A stretch of DNA of 38,155 nt from Stentor coeruleus (lineage: Eukaryota; Ciliophora; Heterotrichea; Heterotrichida; Stentoridae), in NCBI GenBank assembly GCA_001970955.1, contig MPUH01000724.1:1-38155 (forward strand). The letters run 5' to 3'. This document shows positions 17,843 to 27,309 of the stretch, in pieces. Positions within the stretch are counted from its first letter, which is position 1. Every line of letters begins with the position of its first letter. The position numbers and the translations under genes were made by a program. Under the pieces are notes generated by a model. It did not search any database. It saw only the letters and a program-made list of their open reading frames with translations, and was not told the origin of the DNA.

Positions 17843-19564
17843 TTAAGCATAAGCATCTTCTTTCAAACAAAACGCTTTCTCCAATTCATCCAAATAATTC
17901 TGACTAACTTCATACTTATTGATTTCTTTCAATAAACAATTACAATTAACATACCCCGAAAACACCCTAAGTGTATCTTCTAAATCTAAACCCAAAACAT
18001 GTTCTTGATATATACTAAACAAAGCTAATGAAGTTGATATCAAAGCAGGCCAACCATATACAAAAAACAAATCCCAAATGCTATGGACAATTTGTAAAGA
18101 TACTTGTTTCGCAATCAAACATGTAAAAATTGTTAATAGCCATGGAGTGACAATAACATCAAGCCTAACATCAATTTGTTTCAAATGTTTCCCCATAAAA
18201 GGTAGTTTAAGTTTAATCAAGCACTTTAATTGAAAAATCCCTAATTTCAACCTTGTAAAACCAGTTTTCCATAAATCCCCCAAATAAAAAGGTGGACGAA
18301 GTAAGTTAAGTAAAACTCCAAGGACTTCGTTACTATCACGAAAAGCTCCAAGAAGGAAATGAGCCACTTGTTGCATACCTTGACAATAACCAACATTAGG
18401 AAAAAGGGCACAAACACCTATTAATATCTCTTCAACTTCTTCAAATTGATCAGGAAGTCCTCTAATAACATCCTGTTTAATTTCTTCAATTACCCCAGGG
18501 AGAACTTCTTGACCCATTGCCGCTATTTCTGTATCGTAAAAATTGTTAACATAAAGTCTCCAACTGATTTTTCTTGGATATAAGGTACAAGAAACGATTT
18601 TTCTCCAGTTTGACTTATTTCTTAGGTAAAAAAATATGATTTTCCTGATTTTCTTATTAACTCCTCTTAAGATCATTAGGTCTATAAAAGATAGATATGG
18701 GATTATTGATTTCCAAGGGTTACTTGGAACATATTGTGATGATAGGATTATAAGATGATTACGAACACTTGTAAAAGAATCGGTTAAAGTTTGGATCTCA
18801 GTTTCTTTTCGTTGAAGAGATTTTAGAAGGTTGCCTTGGGATTGCTTTAATAAGAACTTATCCCCGATGAGGTTTAGAACTTTACGTTCAAGATGTTTGA
18901 GGTTTTGTTGATACTCGTTAAGTTCGACAGTAGATATCATTTCATTTATCAAGCATTTAATAGCATCTTTCTCACATGATTGTACTTCACGTTCATAATA
19001 CCTAACCTTAAGCCACTCATTATACTGACTTTCTCTAAGCTTGATAATCTCATCTTCATTCTCTTTATTCTTAACCACACAGTCGCAATACCTCCTCAAC
19101 CCCACTGATGAAAAACATTCTTTCGCATATTTTAAAAGAATCCCAGCACATGAATACCAAAAATCCCTATCATTCAAAATCTTTGACCCAAGGACAATAA
19201 TCTTATTCCTCGTCCTTATATTAATAGGATATATATTTTCACTTTCACGTTTGACTTGAATACAAATTCCCGCTGAGATATCTAGAATATCAGGGGTAAA
19301 AACTTTTTTTATTTTGCTTTTATCTGTGATTATATGCAAAATGTTTAGAGATTCAGTGAAATAAACTATACTATTAACTTTATGGCCTTTTGATGTGAAG
19401 TATAAAAAAGAATGATGTTTTGTTAGATATGGGATTACCTGGTCTAATGGGATTGAATCTGTTGATATTGAATTGATGTGCTCTTCTATACTTAGATCAC
19501 TACAACTACTGATGCTCCCTGAGGTTGAACTCTTAGTATATGCTCCTGTAATATCTCTATCCAT
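17843..19564 (-). CDS. TBC-domain Rab GTPase-activating protein with PH-like and F-box-like segments
   Basis: 573 residues. A PH-like region (about 45-148, ending with the helix around DFWYSCAGILLKY) is followed by a helical coiled region (about 165-275), an F-box-like segment (about 280-318: PWKSIIPYLSFIDLMILRGV) and a TBC domain (about 330-550). The TBC domain keeps the two catalytic fingers: R368 in IKQDVIRG and Q395 in VGYCQGMQ. It should therefore speed GTP hydrolysis on a Rab and so regulate vesicle traffic. PH would target membrane lipids; the F-box-like part could bind a SKP1-type partner, but it is short and this is inference. The DVIRG version of the usual DxxRT motif is slightly atypical. 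Stop TAA. Confidence 0.88.
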   Translation of the reverse strand: MDRDITGAYTKSSTSGSISSCSDLSIEEHINSISTDSIPLDQVIPYLTKHHSFLYFTSKGHKVNSIVYFTESLNILHIITDKSKIKKVFTPDILDISAGICIQVKRESENIYPINIRTRNKIIVLGSKILNDRDFWYSCAGILLKYAKECFSSVGLRRYCDCVVKNKENEDEIIKLRESQYNEWLKVRYYEREVQSCEKDAIKCLINEMISTVELNEYQQNLKHLERKVLNLIGDKFLLKQSQGNLLKSLQRKETEIQTLTDSFTSVRNHLIILSSQYVPSNPWKSIIPYLSFIDLMILRGVNKKIRKIIFFYLRNKSNWRKIVSCTLYPRKISWRLYVNNFYDTEIAAMGQEVLPGVIEEIKQDVIRGLPDQFEEVEEILIGVCALFPNVGYCQGMQQVAHFLLGAFRDSNEVLGVLLNLLRPPFYLGDLWKTGFTRLKLGIFQLKCLIKLKLPFMGKHLKQIDVRLDVIVTPWLLTIFTCLIAKQVSLQIVHSIWDLFFVYGWPALISTSLALFSIYQEHVLGLDLEDTLRVFSGYVNCNCLLKEINKYEVSQNYLDELEKAFCLKEDAYA

Positions 19565-20233
19565 TTAATTTAATAACAGATTTAAGATTTGAATTTTTTT
19601 CAGGTTTCTCTGTGGGTTTAGAATTATGAGATGATTGGGTTTTGATGTTTAAAATAATATTATTTTCACAAATTTACCTTGGTTTTTGCATTTGCTTTAG
19701 ATTTTCTTGAGGTTTGTTTTATATAAAATATAGTCAAGGAATTTTATGGGTTTGGATAATGATTTAGAATAGAATCATGGGGCTATAAAGATAGGTTGAA
19801 TATGCTATTTTGTTTTGTATTGAGATTAGTTAGGATTTTTATTAAAGGAATATGATTATTTGAGTAAAAAGTAAGTTGGGGTATTTAAAATTTCCACAAA
19901 AGAGCTTTGAAAATTAAAAAAAATGCTTAGATGCTTTATGTAGTATTAAATGATTTTGTGGTTACAAAGGATATCATTTGAAAAAATTTAGAATTTTTTT
20001 TAATGGGTTTTTGACCAGGTTTTAGTATTTTAAATTGGGCGATAAGAATGCTAAGAGCGATAAAGATAAGAATTTTATATAATTTGAAGTGTGTTTATAG
20101 AAATCATAGAGTATATTAATCGAAAAACTTTAGGATTTATTATCAAAGTCTTTAATAACTTTTAGCGTTAAAATTGTAAATAGGATTTTATATTTTTTAG
20201 TATTCAAGTTAAAATTTCCTACTTGTAATTATT
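19565..20233. other. Intergenic spacer between divergent genes
   Basis: About 670 bases shared as upstream region by the TBC gene (minus) and the small gene at 20234 (plus). The plus strand is strongly G/T-rich over 19570-20150. No open frame of coding character, tRNA or repeat was seen. Confidence 0.5.
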
Positions 20234-20530
20234 ATGGAAGACATATCAAAGTATTTAACTATAACCCCAAGAAGAGATGCAAAAACCACCAGAAGCATAA
20301 AAAAAGTTGACATACAATTGCCAAGAATACATTTTTTATCAAATAAACCAATAGAGTCAACATCTGTTCCAAGACACAAAAGAATTAAATTCACGCCCAT
20401 CAATTTGACACCTCCAAAAAACTATTTGATCCCCTGCTCTACTTTATTCACAAAAAACTCAAAGACCCCTATAAAATTACGTAATGGCAAGAAATCATAT
20501 TTTGAAGTCACTTTTCCTGAGTTTTCATAA
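20234..20530 (+). CDS. Hypothetical small basic protein (98 aa)
   Basis: Starts MEDISKYLTITPRRDAK and is rich in Lys, Arg, Pro, Thr and Ser, with repeated short Thr-Pro sites (ITPRRD, KFTPINLTPPK, KTPIKL). Such TP sites are typical of proline-directed kinase substrates. No fold, membrane segment or family is recognised. Codons are balanced and richer in C than the flanks. Stop TAA. It may be a disordered cytoskeletal or nuclear protein, but nothing in the sequence proves this. Confidence 0.55.
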   Translation: MEDISKYLTITPRRDAKTTRSIKKVDIQLPRIHFLSNKPIESTSVPRHKRIKFTPINLTPPKNYLIPCSTLFTKNSKTPIKLRNGKKSYFEVTFPEFS

Positions 20531-20751
20531 ACTTTTTACTACAAAAATAATTATTCAGCAAAATGCTTTAAGATTATAAAACACTAATTGACCTAATAAA
20601 TTAGATGCAAATCATCATTAAAACCTTTAATTGTATACAAAATCATATTTTTCTATATTTATCCTAATGTTTATCATAAACTCTCTCCAACCCAGACTAC
20701 ACAATAATTCCCTCAAATCCATTTCAAAAACCTACGAATTTAATAATTTCA

Positions 20752-21612
20752 TTATGAGCTCGTAACTGAAGACGCATATGACACTGAGCTTTGAGTCATT
20801 TTCTTAACTGGTTCACTCTGAGCATATCTAACAAACCTCGTTCTCGTGCTGATCCCCGCACACAAAATCGTACTCAAAAGTAAAATTATCGGATTCCTTC
20901 CACATATAGTATTCTTCGTCCTATCCAAATAATTCTTAAATCCATTTATATCATGATTTTCAATCAATTCCATTCCTTCTCTATCCATTCTTTCAATACT
21001 CTGATGTATTTCTCCAGCATTTTTATCATAAGGTGTATATCTAAACCTCTGTCCCCAATGACAAAAATCACTTGACACAACAAATAAATTTTCAGACTGT
21101 CTAAAATATGGGGCAAAAATCCTCCCAAAGTCTTCTTCATTATCCATTTCCCCAACCATAATTGGGACTAATTTTACATCTCGTCCTTCAAAAGCTTTTC
21201 TTATATAAGGTAAATGCATTTCTAATGAATGTTCATCTTCTTCTTGACCACGATTAAGCTTAGAAAACTTTCCTGTTTTCTCAAGTTCTTGGACAATTTC
21301 TTCATCTATAGGTAAATTTCCTATTGGTGTTGCATAAATTGTACTATATGGTAAAGCACAACCACGAAGATAAAAATGATGAGAAGGACCAAATAAAAAT
21401 ACTCTACGTAAAGGATTTGGGTTTATATGAATATATGCCCATGCTGCTGTTGGTCCTGAATAAGTATATCCTGCATGTGGACCTATTAAAGCTTTACATG
21501 CTGGCTCTGTTATATTTGCTGCTCTAAGCCAGGATGAAAGCTGCTCATTTAGATCTGAAGAATCGTCGGTGTACCAAGAACCTGCATGACTTGCTTGACG
21601 AGTTCGTGACAT
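20752..21612 (-). CDS. MEMO1: MEMO1 family protein
   Basis: 286 residues, against about 297 in human. Family landmarks are in order: RQASHAGSWYTD, IGPHAGYTYSGPTAAWAY (H46), FGPSHHFYLRGCALP (H78/H79), EDEHSLEMHLPYI, LVPIMVGE, VVSSDFCHWGQRF (D182, H185) and ICGRNPI (C237). The two His positions and Cys237 match the metal-binding site of human MEMO1 (His49, His81, Cys244). MEMO1 proteins are related to class III extradiol dioxygenases and are linked to cytoskeletal signalling, cell motility and copper/iron handling; the function in ciliates is unknown. The Ser-rich C-terminal tail (SSVSYASSVTSS) is extra. Stop TAA. Confidence 0.95.
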   Translation of the reverse strand: MSRTRQASHAGSWYTDDSSDLNEQLSSWLRAANITEPACKALIGPHAGYTYSGPTAAWAYIHINPNPLRRVFLFGPSHHFYLRGCALPYSTIYATPIGNLPIDEEIVQELEKTGKFSKLNRGQEEDEHSLEMHLPYIRKAFEGRDVKLVPIMVGEMDNEEDFGRIFAPYFRQSENLFVVSSDFCHWGQRFRYTPYDKNAGEIHQSIERMDREGMELIENHDINGFKNYLDRTKNTICGRNPIILLLSTILCAGISTRTRFVRYAQSEPVKKMTQSSVSYASSVTSS

Positions 21613-21753
21613 ATTTTATTTATTATCAGAATTAATGTAAAATAAGATTTTTTGTTTTTAGGGAAATTGCTTTAGATTAAAATAAGGGAATTTTTGTATA
21701 AATTCTTTGATTTTTAATCAAAAGATTATATGGGTTTTTTGATAAGATAATAA

Positions 21754-22095
21754 ATGGAGGTAGAAGTTAACCAGTTTGTTGGGGAAGGAGATGAGGATGA
21801 AGAGTGTGAAGAACCTAAACAGAAAAACCCTGAAGAAGAATTAGAGTCTGTGCTTGAAAATTTCAAACACACAGAAATCGCGAGTTTGCATTTACAAATC
21901 CATGAACTTATCCAGCAGCAACAAAGCTGTGAGAAGTTTTCAGAACCCCTTCTCCCGAACCTAAACAAAATCGATGCATATTTAGCTAAAATAAAGCAAC
22001 TAGCAAAAAGGAAGAAAATCTTAGAGAAAAAAGCTCAAAGCATCAAAAATCGATTCAAAAATGTTATGAACATAATCAAAGGCGTGAGTAAATAA
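21754..22095 (+). CDS. Small coiled-coil protein, possible snapin/BLOC-1 subunit
   Basis: 113 residues. An acidic N terminus (GEGDEDEECEEPKQ) precedes a helical coiled coil (residues about 25-110) with LHLQIHELIQQQQSCEKF, LLPNLNKIDAYLAKIKQL and a basic KRKKILEKKAQSIKNRFKN end. Size and layout resemble snapin and other BLOC-1/BORC subunits, which control lysosome-related organelle traffic and SNARE assembly. The resemblance is weak and other small coiled-coil proteins are possible. It is divergent from MEMO1 (141 bases) and convergent with the transporter gene, with only 14 bases between the two stops. Confidence 0.6.
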   Translation: MEVEVNQFVGEGDEDEECEEPKQKNPEEELESVLENFKHTEIASLHLQIHELIQQQQSCEKFSEPLLPNLNKIDAYLAKIKQLAKRKKILEKKAQSIKNRFKNVMNIIKGVSK

Positions 22096-22109
22096 TCTTA
22101 TCTAAATAC

Positions 22110-22736
22110 TTAAATTTCTTCGTAAACTAGATACCCTGTATACATTGCTATGCCTAAAAACAAAGTCCCAGAAAACAACCCTTTATAAAGCTGAGGAATA
22201 CATTTTCCAATTGTCCTACCAATTAATACTGCAATAAGTGCACAACTAAACATCCCTAAAGATGCACCAACAATCACAGACTCAGTCGTAAATAATAAAC
22301 TCAAAGATACCATAGCAAATTGAGACATATCACCCCATTCAGCTAAAAATATCAACACACAAGTTTTCAATACAGTTTTAGCCCAATTTAAATGTGTTGT
22401 TAATGGTTCTTCAAGTTCAGCTTCATTATCACTTTCTTTATTTGTTTTTCCTAAACAGTTTTCAGTAATTGTTTCATAGAATGTTATAAAGGAAAATATA
22501 AGAAAACAAGTACAGGCTAAGATATTGACGTATATGCTTGGTAAATATGTGGCTAATTTTCCAACATAAGCGGCAAATATTATAAGAGGGGTTAAACCAA
22601 GTTGGTATCCTAATAAAATACCGGTAATAGCTTGTTTTTGTGCGAGTGCGGCAAGAAGAAAGAATGTTTTATCACCGATTTCTGATAAGAATACTGTTGC
22701 AAATGTTGTCCCAACTCCTTTGAAAAATTCATCCAT
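22110..22736 (-). CDS. Gdt1/TMEM165 family cation transporter (UPF0016)
   Basis: 208 residues with six predicted membrane segments in two halves split by an acidic loop (TNKESDNEAELEEP, about 98-112). Each half carries the family signature: SEIGDKTFF (about 18-26) and AEWGDMSQF (about 131-139). These Glu/Asp residues bind the cation. Gdt1/TMEM165 exchanges Ca2+ or Mn2+ for H+ at the Golgi or contractile vacuole and supports glycosylation. The second motif has Met where Arg or Lys is usual (EWGDRSQ), which could alter ion preference. The short cytosolic N terminus gives no clear targeting signal. Stop TAA. Confidence 0.9.
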   Translation of the reverse strand: MDEFFKGVGTTFATVFLSEIGDKTFFLLAALAQKQAITGILLGYQLGLTPLIIFAAYVGKLATYLPSIYVNILACTCFLIFSFITFYETITENCLGKTNKESDNEAELEEPLTTHLNWAKTVLKTCVLIFLAEWGDMSQFAMVSLSLLFTTESVIVGASLGMFSCALIAVLIGRTIGKCIPQLYKGLFSGTLFLGIAMYTGYLVYEEI

Positions 22737-24532
22737 GTTACAAGGATTATATTCAATTACGGCCTATCATTTTGATATAGTTTGAATTTACTTATAAAAA
22801 CATAATAAGTTAACTTAAAATTATCTTAAATTATAAAGGTTTTTTGATGATACTGTCGATTCGAAGAGATTTGATTTAGATTTGAATAGTTTTTAAGATT
22901 ATGGGTTATTAGAAAATATGAGGAATTTAGATATGGATTTGAAAGTTGGGAGTATTTTTGAATCGATAATGTTTATGAATATGATTCATGAAAAAAGATT
23001 TTATAGTTTTGTGTGTGGGAGAAATAAAGGTAGTTAGGAGGATTTTTGATTTTATTGGATAATTTTAGGGATTTTTAGGAAGCTTTTTAGGTAGAGGGTT
23101 TATAATTTTGTATATCAGAAATTTATGATAAAGATTGATATTAAAAGTTTATACTTCTTTTTTAAGTTTGTTAGAGTAAAATATATAAAATAGTTAGAAA
23201 GAATATACTATTTTTAGATAAGAAGATTAGTAAGGAATATATATAATAAAAAATAAGTGAATAAATGTATAGTTTCGTTAAGAAGTAAATTGTATTAAAT
23301 TTTTATGTTGGTACTTATGCTGTTTATTAGAAATATATAAATTATTTGACATTTAAGATAAAATATATTTTTATATGACGTAAATGGTTAAAGTTTTATT
23401 ATGGTGTAATATTTGAATTAAAGGTCTGTCTGTATACAAAACAAAATACTAAGTTGATGCTTTTAGAATAAATAAATATAATAGCGATCATATATTTTTT
23501 ATAACTTCTCACTGTCTGCTTTGTATTCAATTTATATTTATTATGTCATCATAAATATATTTTTAGGGTGTTATTAAACATTAAATTTTAGATAATCAGA
23601 ATTCGAAATCACTATATTGAGGTCATTCCAGAAACTTCTTCTATATTTAGCAATAATACCTTAGCGCATATAGACAAAAACTAACAATCTTATTAAAATA
23701 CATAGTCCCTTTATAATATTATCCCATACGTTTCTTAGTAAAAACCAAGAGAAGATAATTATAGAAGCTTTAACAGCCTTAAAGTAACATAGTAATCATG
23801 TTTAGGATAAAAATTATATGAATTATCTTTTGTATGAAAATTCTTATTAAAAATTATCATATAAAATCTAAGGATCTAGTCATAGTCTCTTTATTTATCA
23901 TATAATTCCTATAATTTTATTCCTGAATTCCTTTAAACAGTAAAGCTTAAGAGAATCCACACGTAATAAAAAAATCATTTTATCCTCTTTCTTAATTCAA
24001 TTAAAATATCCCTTAAATAAATCCTAATCTTTGCTATTTTCCACTATCCCATCTCATGCATAACTCAAAATGAATATCTAGAACAGCAGTTTCCTTATAA
24101 TAAAATCTAAAACCAATACTTTTTCCTAGCTCTCCTGACAAAAATATCAAAAATCATCAAAAATCGTCAAAAATTATCAAAATTCATAATTTTCAATCAA
24201 AAACAAGTAAAAAACTCTCCTTTTCTATCATTACTCTTCAACAATAATATCTAATCCTTTTTCAATACTAATATAATATCCTCTGCTATTTAACTCCTAC
24301 ATCATCAAAATTTTCTTGTTAAATATTACATAATAACTCATATGTATTTTCATATCCCTCCAACACTTTTCCTATGTTTTCTAAACTTTATGACCATAGA
24401 TATTAAAATTCCTAAAGTTTTGTTAGAAGCAATTACACTTTCATATTATATTTCTTAAAGCTCTTTGAATATTGGTTTAAACCATATTTGATGGCTAAAA
24501 AATTCTATACAAAATGTTTTATAATAATAACA
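22737..24532. other. Long intergenic region (1.8 kb)
   Basis: The longest gene-free stretch in the window. The plus strand is G/T-rich from 22740 to about 23350 (upstream side of the minus-strand transporter) and A/C-rich from about 23640 to 24480 (upstream side of the plus-strand small gene), with a switch near 23450. It contains the 10-base tandem repeat at 24141-24180. No convincing open frame, tRNA or other RNA was found by eye. Confidence 0.5.
24141..24180 (+). repeat. 10-base tandem repeat, four units
   Basis: Four consecutive units AAAATATCAA, AAATCATCAA, AAATCGTCAA and AAATTATCAA (consensus AAATNRTCAA-like) in intergenic DNA. The 10-base period is close to one helical turn, so the A-tracts are in phase and could bend DNA. 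A chance microsatellite is equally possible. Confidence 0.6.
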
Positions 24533-24745
24533 ATGGGGTCTTGCGCAATTAGGCAAAATAGAAAATCTTCAGGTTTTAAGCTAACAAATGCTACAGAAAT
24601 AAAAGAAACCCAAAGAATTCATCCAAAAATCACATCATTAGAAGCTAGACATTTAATACTTAAAAATAAAGACGCTAAGGCCCCGATACTTAATTTGTGT
24701 ATCAACCCACTTTATTTAAAAAGAACACTAAATATTACACTTTAA
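24533..24745 (+). CDS. Small protein with N-terminal MGSC acylation signal (70 aa)
   Basis: The frame is open from 24491, but the ATG at 24533 gives MGSCAIRQNRKSSG: Gly2 and Cys4 form a myristoylation/palmitoylation signal followed by basic residues, as in membrane-tethered proteins. The rest is basic and polar (EIKETQRIHPKITSLEARHL). No domain is recognised. Low AT content compared with the flanks and the acylation signal support it, but its shortness keeps confidence moderate. Stop TAA. Confidence 0.5.
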   Translation: MGSCAIRQNRKSSGFKLTNATEIKETQRIHPKITSLEARHLILKNKDAKAPILNLCINPLYLKRTLNITL

Positions 24746-25559
24746 TTCAAAGAATAATCAAGTAAGACTACAAATTATTAGCTAAATAACAACCTATTTT
24801 CCTATAAGTTTTGTTTTTTGATAATAAATTTTTTTCAATAGTAAAATTCTTCAAGAATTTTATTCATTTTTTATATTAAGATAGATGATATTGTATTGAA
24901 TGAGAGATTTTGGGATTTTTTATTTGAAATAGTATGTTTCTGAATGGGGATTAGGGGTTTTTCTTATGCTGAAGTTTTATTTGATGTAAAATAAATATGC
25001 TTTTTGTATGATCCTTATATAAAAAATTATTCAAACTTTTGAATAGTAGTAATGATATGATTGGACTTTTGATATTATGCTTACTCATTTGTATTTTTGT
25101 ATAGTTATTATAGAAAATGTCTTAAAATTCAGCTTAGTTGATTTTTTGTTTTGTAAAGAGATATATATGCAACTTCGAAAATATAACAAGTTTAGGTTTG
25201 GGAAAAGATTTTAAGTTGTTTATAATAATAATAAACGCCAAGATAATATAAATTGGAAATTATGGAATTTTAAATTTATATATGCAAATAAGTTAGATTT
25301 AATTAGCATTTGATTTATAAAAACTAAGAGTATAATTAAGCCTTTGATGAATAAATATTTATGCATTTTATAAAAAATATAAAAGCATTCATAAATAAAA
25401 TCATCCTAATCAAAACAATAAGCCCAATATCAAAGTATACCTAAACTATCACAAATCATATCAAAAACCACATCACTAATTTCCACATTTTCCTAACCTT
25501 ATAAAACCACAACTTCCATTTACAACAACTTATTGGAAAATCTACATTATTCAAGAAAA
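24746..25559. other. Intergenic spacer between convergent genes
   Basis: About 800 bases between the 3' ends of the small acylated-protein gene and the MORN gene. G/T-rich on the plus strand at 24870-25220, A/C-rich from about 25380. Nothing recognisable. Confidence 0.5.
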
Positions 25560-26444
25560 TTAATCCTTCACCAGTTCCCCAGACACCCACTTGCCTTCAA
25601 AAACCATACCATTTTTATCAACAAGTTTACCAAACCCATGTTGTTTCCCATTTTTCCATTGCCCACTATACTTTTTCCCACTTGGCCATATAAAAACCCC
25701 ATATCCTTCTTTTTTATCATCAACATACTCCCCTTTAAAAACCCTTCCATCAAGCCACGTAAACTTCCCACTACCTTGCATCTTATTATTAACCCATTCT
25801 CCTTCATAAACCCTTCCATCATTCCAAGTATAAATTCCTCTTCCTTGAATATTATTCATATAAAACTCTCCTTTATAAAATGATTTATCACTCCATACAA
25901 ACTCACCATATCCATGTTTAACTCCATTTTTATATTGCCCAGTATATTTAGCCCCATCATTCCATATCTCAACTCCATATCCTTCTTGTTTATCTTCAAA
26001 CCAATCACCTTCATAACAAGTTCCATTAAATTGTATGTATTTTCCTTTTCCATGAGCTTTATCCATAACCCAATTACCTTCATAAACATCCCCATCAGCG
26101 TGGATTAAACGGCCATAACCATGAGCTTTATCATCTTTCCAGTAGCCAATGTATTTTGAACCGTCTGCCCATAAGAAAATCCCTCTACCACAACGTTTGC
26201 TTTCAGAATCCAATTGACCCATATAAGTCCACCCATCAGCGGACTTAACCGGGTAAGTCAAATCAGCAGTTGTGTCTTCTGTGTGGAATTGAAATGGGCT
26301 TAGACGATTTTCTGCTATTTTTGCAAGGTCAGCACATTTAGAGCTTTCTTCAGCTTGTATATTCCCTGGGATTTTATTAATATTCTGCACAAACTCGTCA
26401 TTCTTATCAGAAGACTCTGAAAAACATGAACATCTACTTCCCAT
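25560..26444 (-). CDS. MORN-repeat protein with N-terminal dual acylation signal
   Basis: 294 residues. It starts MGSRCSCFSESS: Gly2 for myristoylation and Cys5/Cys7 for palmitoylation. A linker of about 65 residues is followed by nine full 23-residue MORN repeats and a partial tenth (YIGYWKDDKAHGYGRL, YEGNWVMDKAHGKGKY, YEGEWVNNKMQGSGKF and so on) to the C terminus. MORN repeats bind lipids or act as rigid dimeric scaffolds; in ciliates and apicomplexans they mark cortex, basal bodies and cilia. There is no kinase or SET domain. The repeats make long shadow frames on both strands. First of a run of five minus-strand genes. Stop TAA. Confidence 0.92.
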   Translation of the reverse strand: MGSRCSCFSESSDKNDEFVQNINKIPGNIQAEESSKCADLAKIAENRLSPFQFHTEDTTADLTYPVKSADGWTYMGQLDSESKRCGRGIFLWADGSKYIGYWKDDKAHGYGRLIHADGDVYEGNWVMDKAHGKGKYIQFNGTCYEGDWFEDKQEGYGVEIWNDGAKYTGQYKNGVKHGYGEFVWSDKSFYKGEFYMNNIQGRGIYTWNDGRVYEGEWVNNKMQGSGKFTWLDGRVFKGEYVDDKKEGYGVFIWPSGKKYSGQWKNGKQHGFGKLVDKNGMVFEGKWVSGELVKD

Positions 26445-26558
26445 AAATAATAATTTTTACATATTTTACCTATATCTCAACACAAAATTAACTGATAAAC
26501 TTGGTTAATTTAACTGATATTATTTTTTTGTAAGGCACTAGAAAATTGTTTGTGATTA

Positions 26559-27095
26559 TTAGGCTATAATGCAATCACAACATTTACGAGACACAGGGTC
26601 TGGATGATTTCCTGGCTTATATTTCCTACTAAGTTCATCAACTTCTTCAAGAGCTTTACTTTCTTCTTTTTTTTCTTCAGTTGTTGACTTATTTAAAGCT
26701 AAAGCAAGTTCCTGAAGATCTTTTACTTTATCAGTAGTATTTAATTTTAGTTTACGTCGACTATAACCTTCACGAATCATTTCATAACAAGCCCAATAAT
26801 CATCATTCCATGTATCTTGAAAATCAGATCCAACATGGTTAAATTGTTCTGTTCTTGTATCGAGGATGTTTTTATCGCTAATCGAAGCAATTGTCTTCGA
26901 CAGCATTTCAATTCCAGCTAAGATACTATCTTCTAATAAAATGTATTGGTTGAGTAACTATCTTGGAAATACCACTTCGATTTGGCTTCGAGGTAATTTC
27001 GGCATCTTGAGATCTTCGACTACTCCTTCCATTACGGCAAGACGGTCACCAAGGTCTTCTAAGTCAGCTATTTTGGAGTTTTTGGGCTCTGACAT
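26559..27095 (-). CDS. Spliced hypothetical protein ending in a CaaX box (173 aa)
   Basis: Exon 1 (27095-26973, 41 codons) starts MSEPKNSKIADLEDLGDR. A 15-base intron (26972-26958) contains an in-frame TAG. Exon 2 continues LLNQYILLEDSIL to TAA at 26559. The product is mainly helical, with a Trp-rich middle (FQDTWNDDYWACYEMIREGY) and a charged linker. It ends RKCCDCIIA: CIIA is a classical CaaX box, with two further cysteines just before it that could be palmitoylated, so a membrane-attached protein is predicted. No family is recognised. Without the intron only a shortened protein from an internal Met would be predicted. Confidence 0.8.
26958..26972 (-). other. 15-base intron of the CaaX-protein gene
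   Basis: On the minus strand GTATTTCCAAGATAG. Removal joins ...RSQIEV to LLNQYILL in frame and eliminates the TAG. Confidence 0.85.
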
Positions 27096-27309
27096 TTATA
27101 AAGGGGTTTTTTATAATGAATTTACTTACTTTTGTATATAAAAAAAGAGTGGCTAAGTGGGATGATGATATAAAAAAAATGATTTTAGATGTTGGAGGAT
27201 TAGTTTGAGTTATTTAGAATTTTTATGAAGATTTTTTGATTAAAGTGCGAGTTTTATTAGAAAATAATTATTATCCAAATCTAATTATCTTAACATCATA
27301 ATCCATAAA

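Noticed and set aside
25533..26108. Long open frames on both strands over the MORN gene
   Set aside because: Shadows caused by the repeated codons of the MORN repeats.
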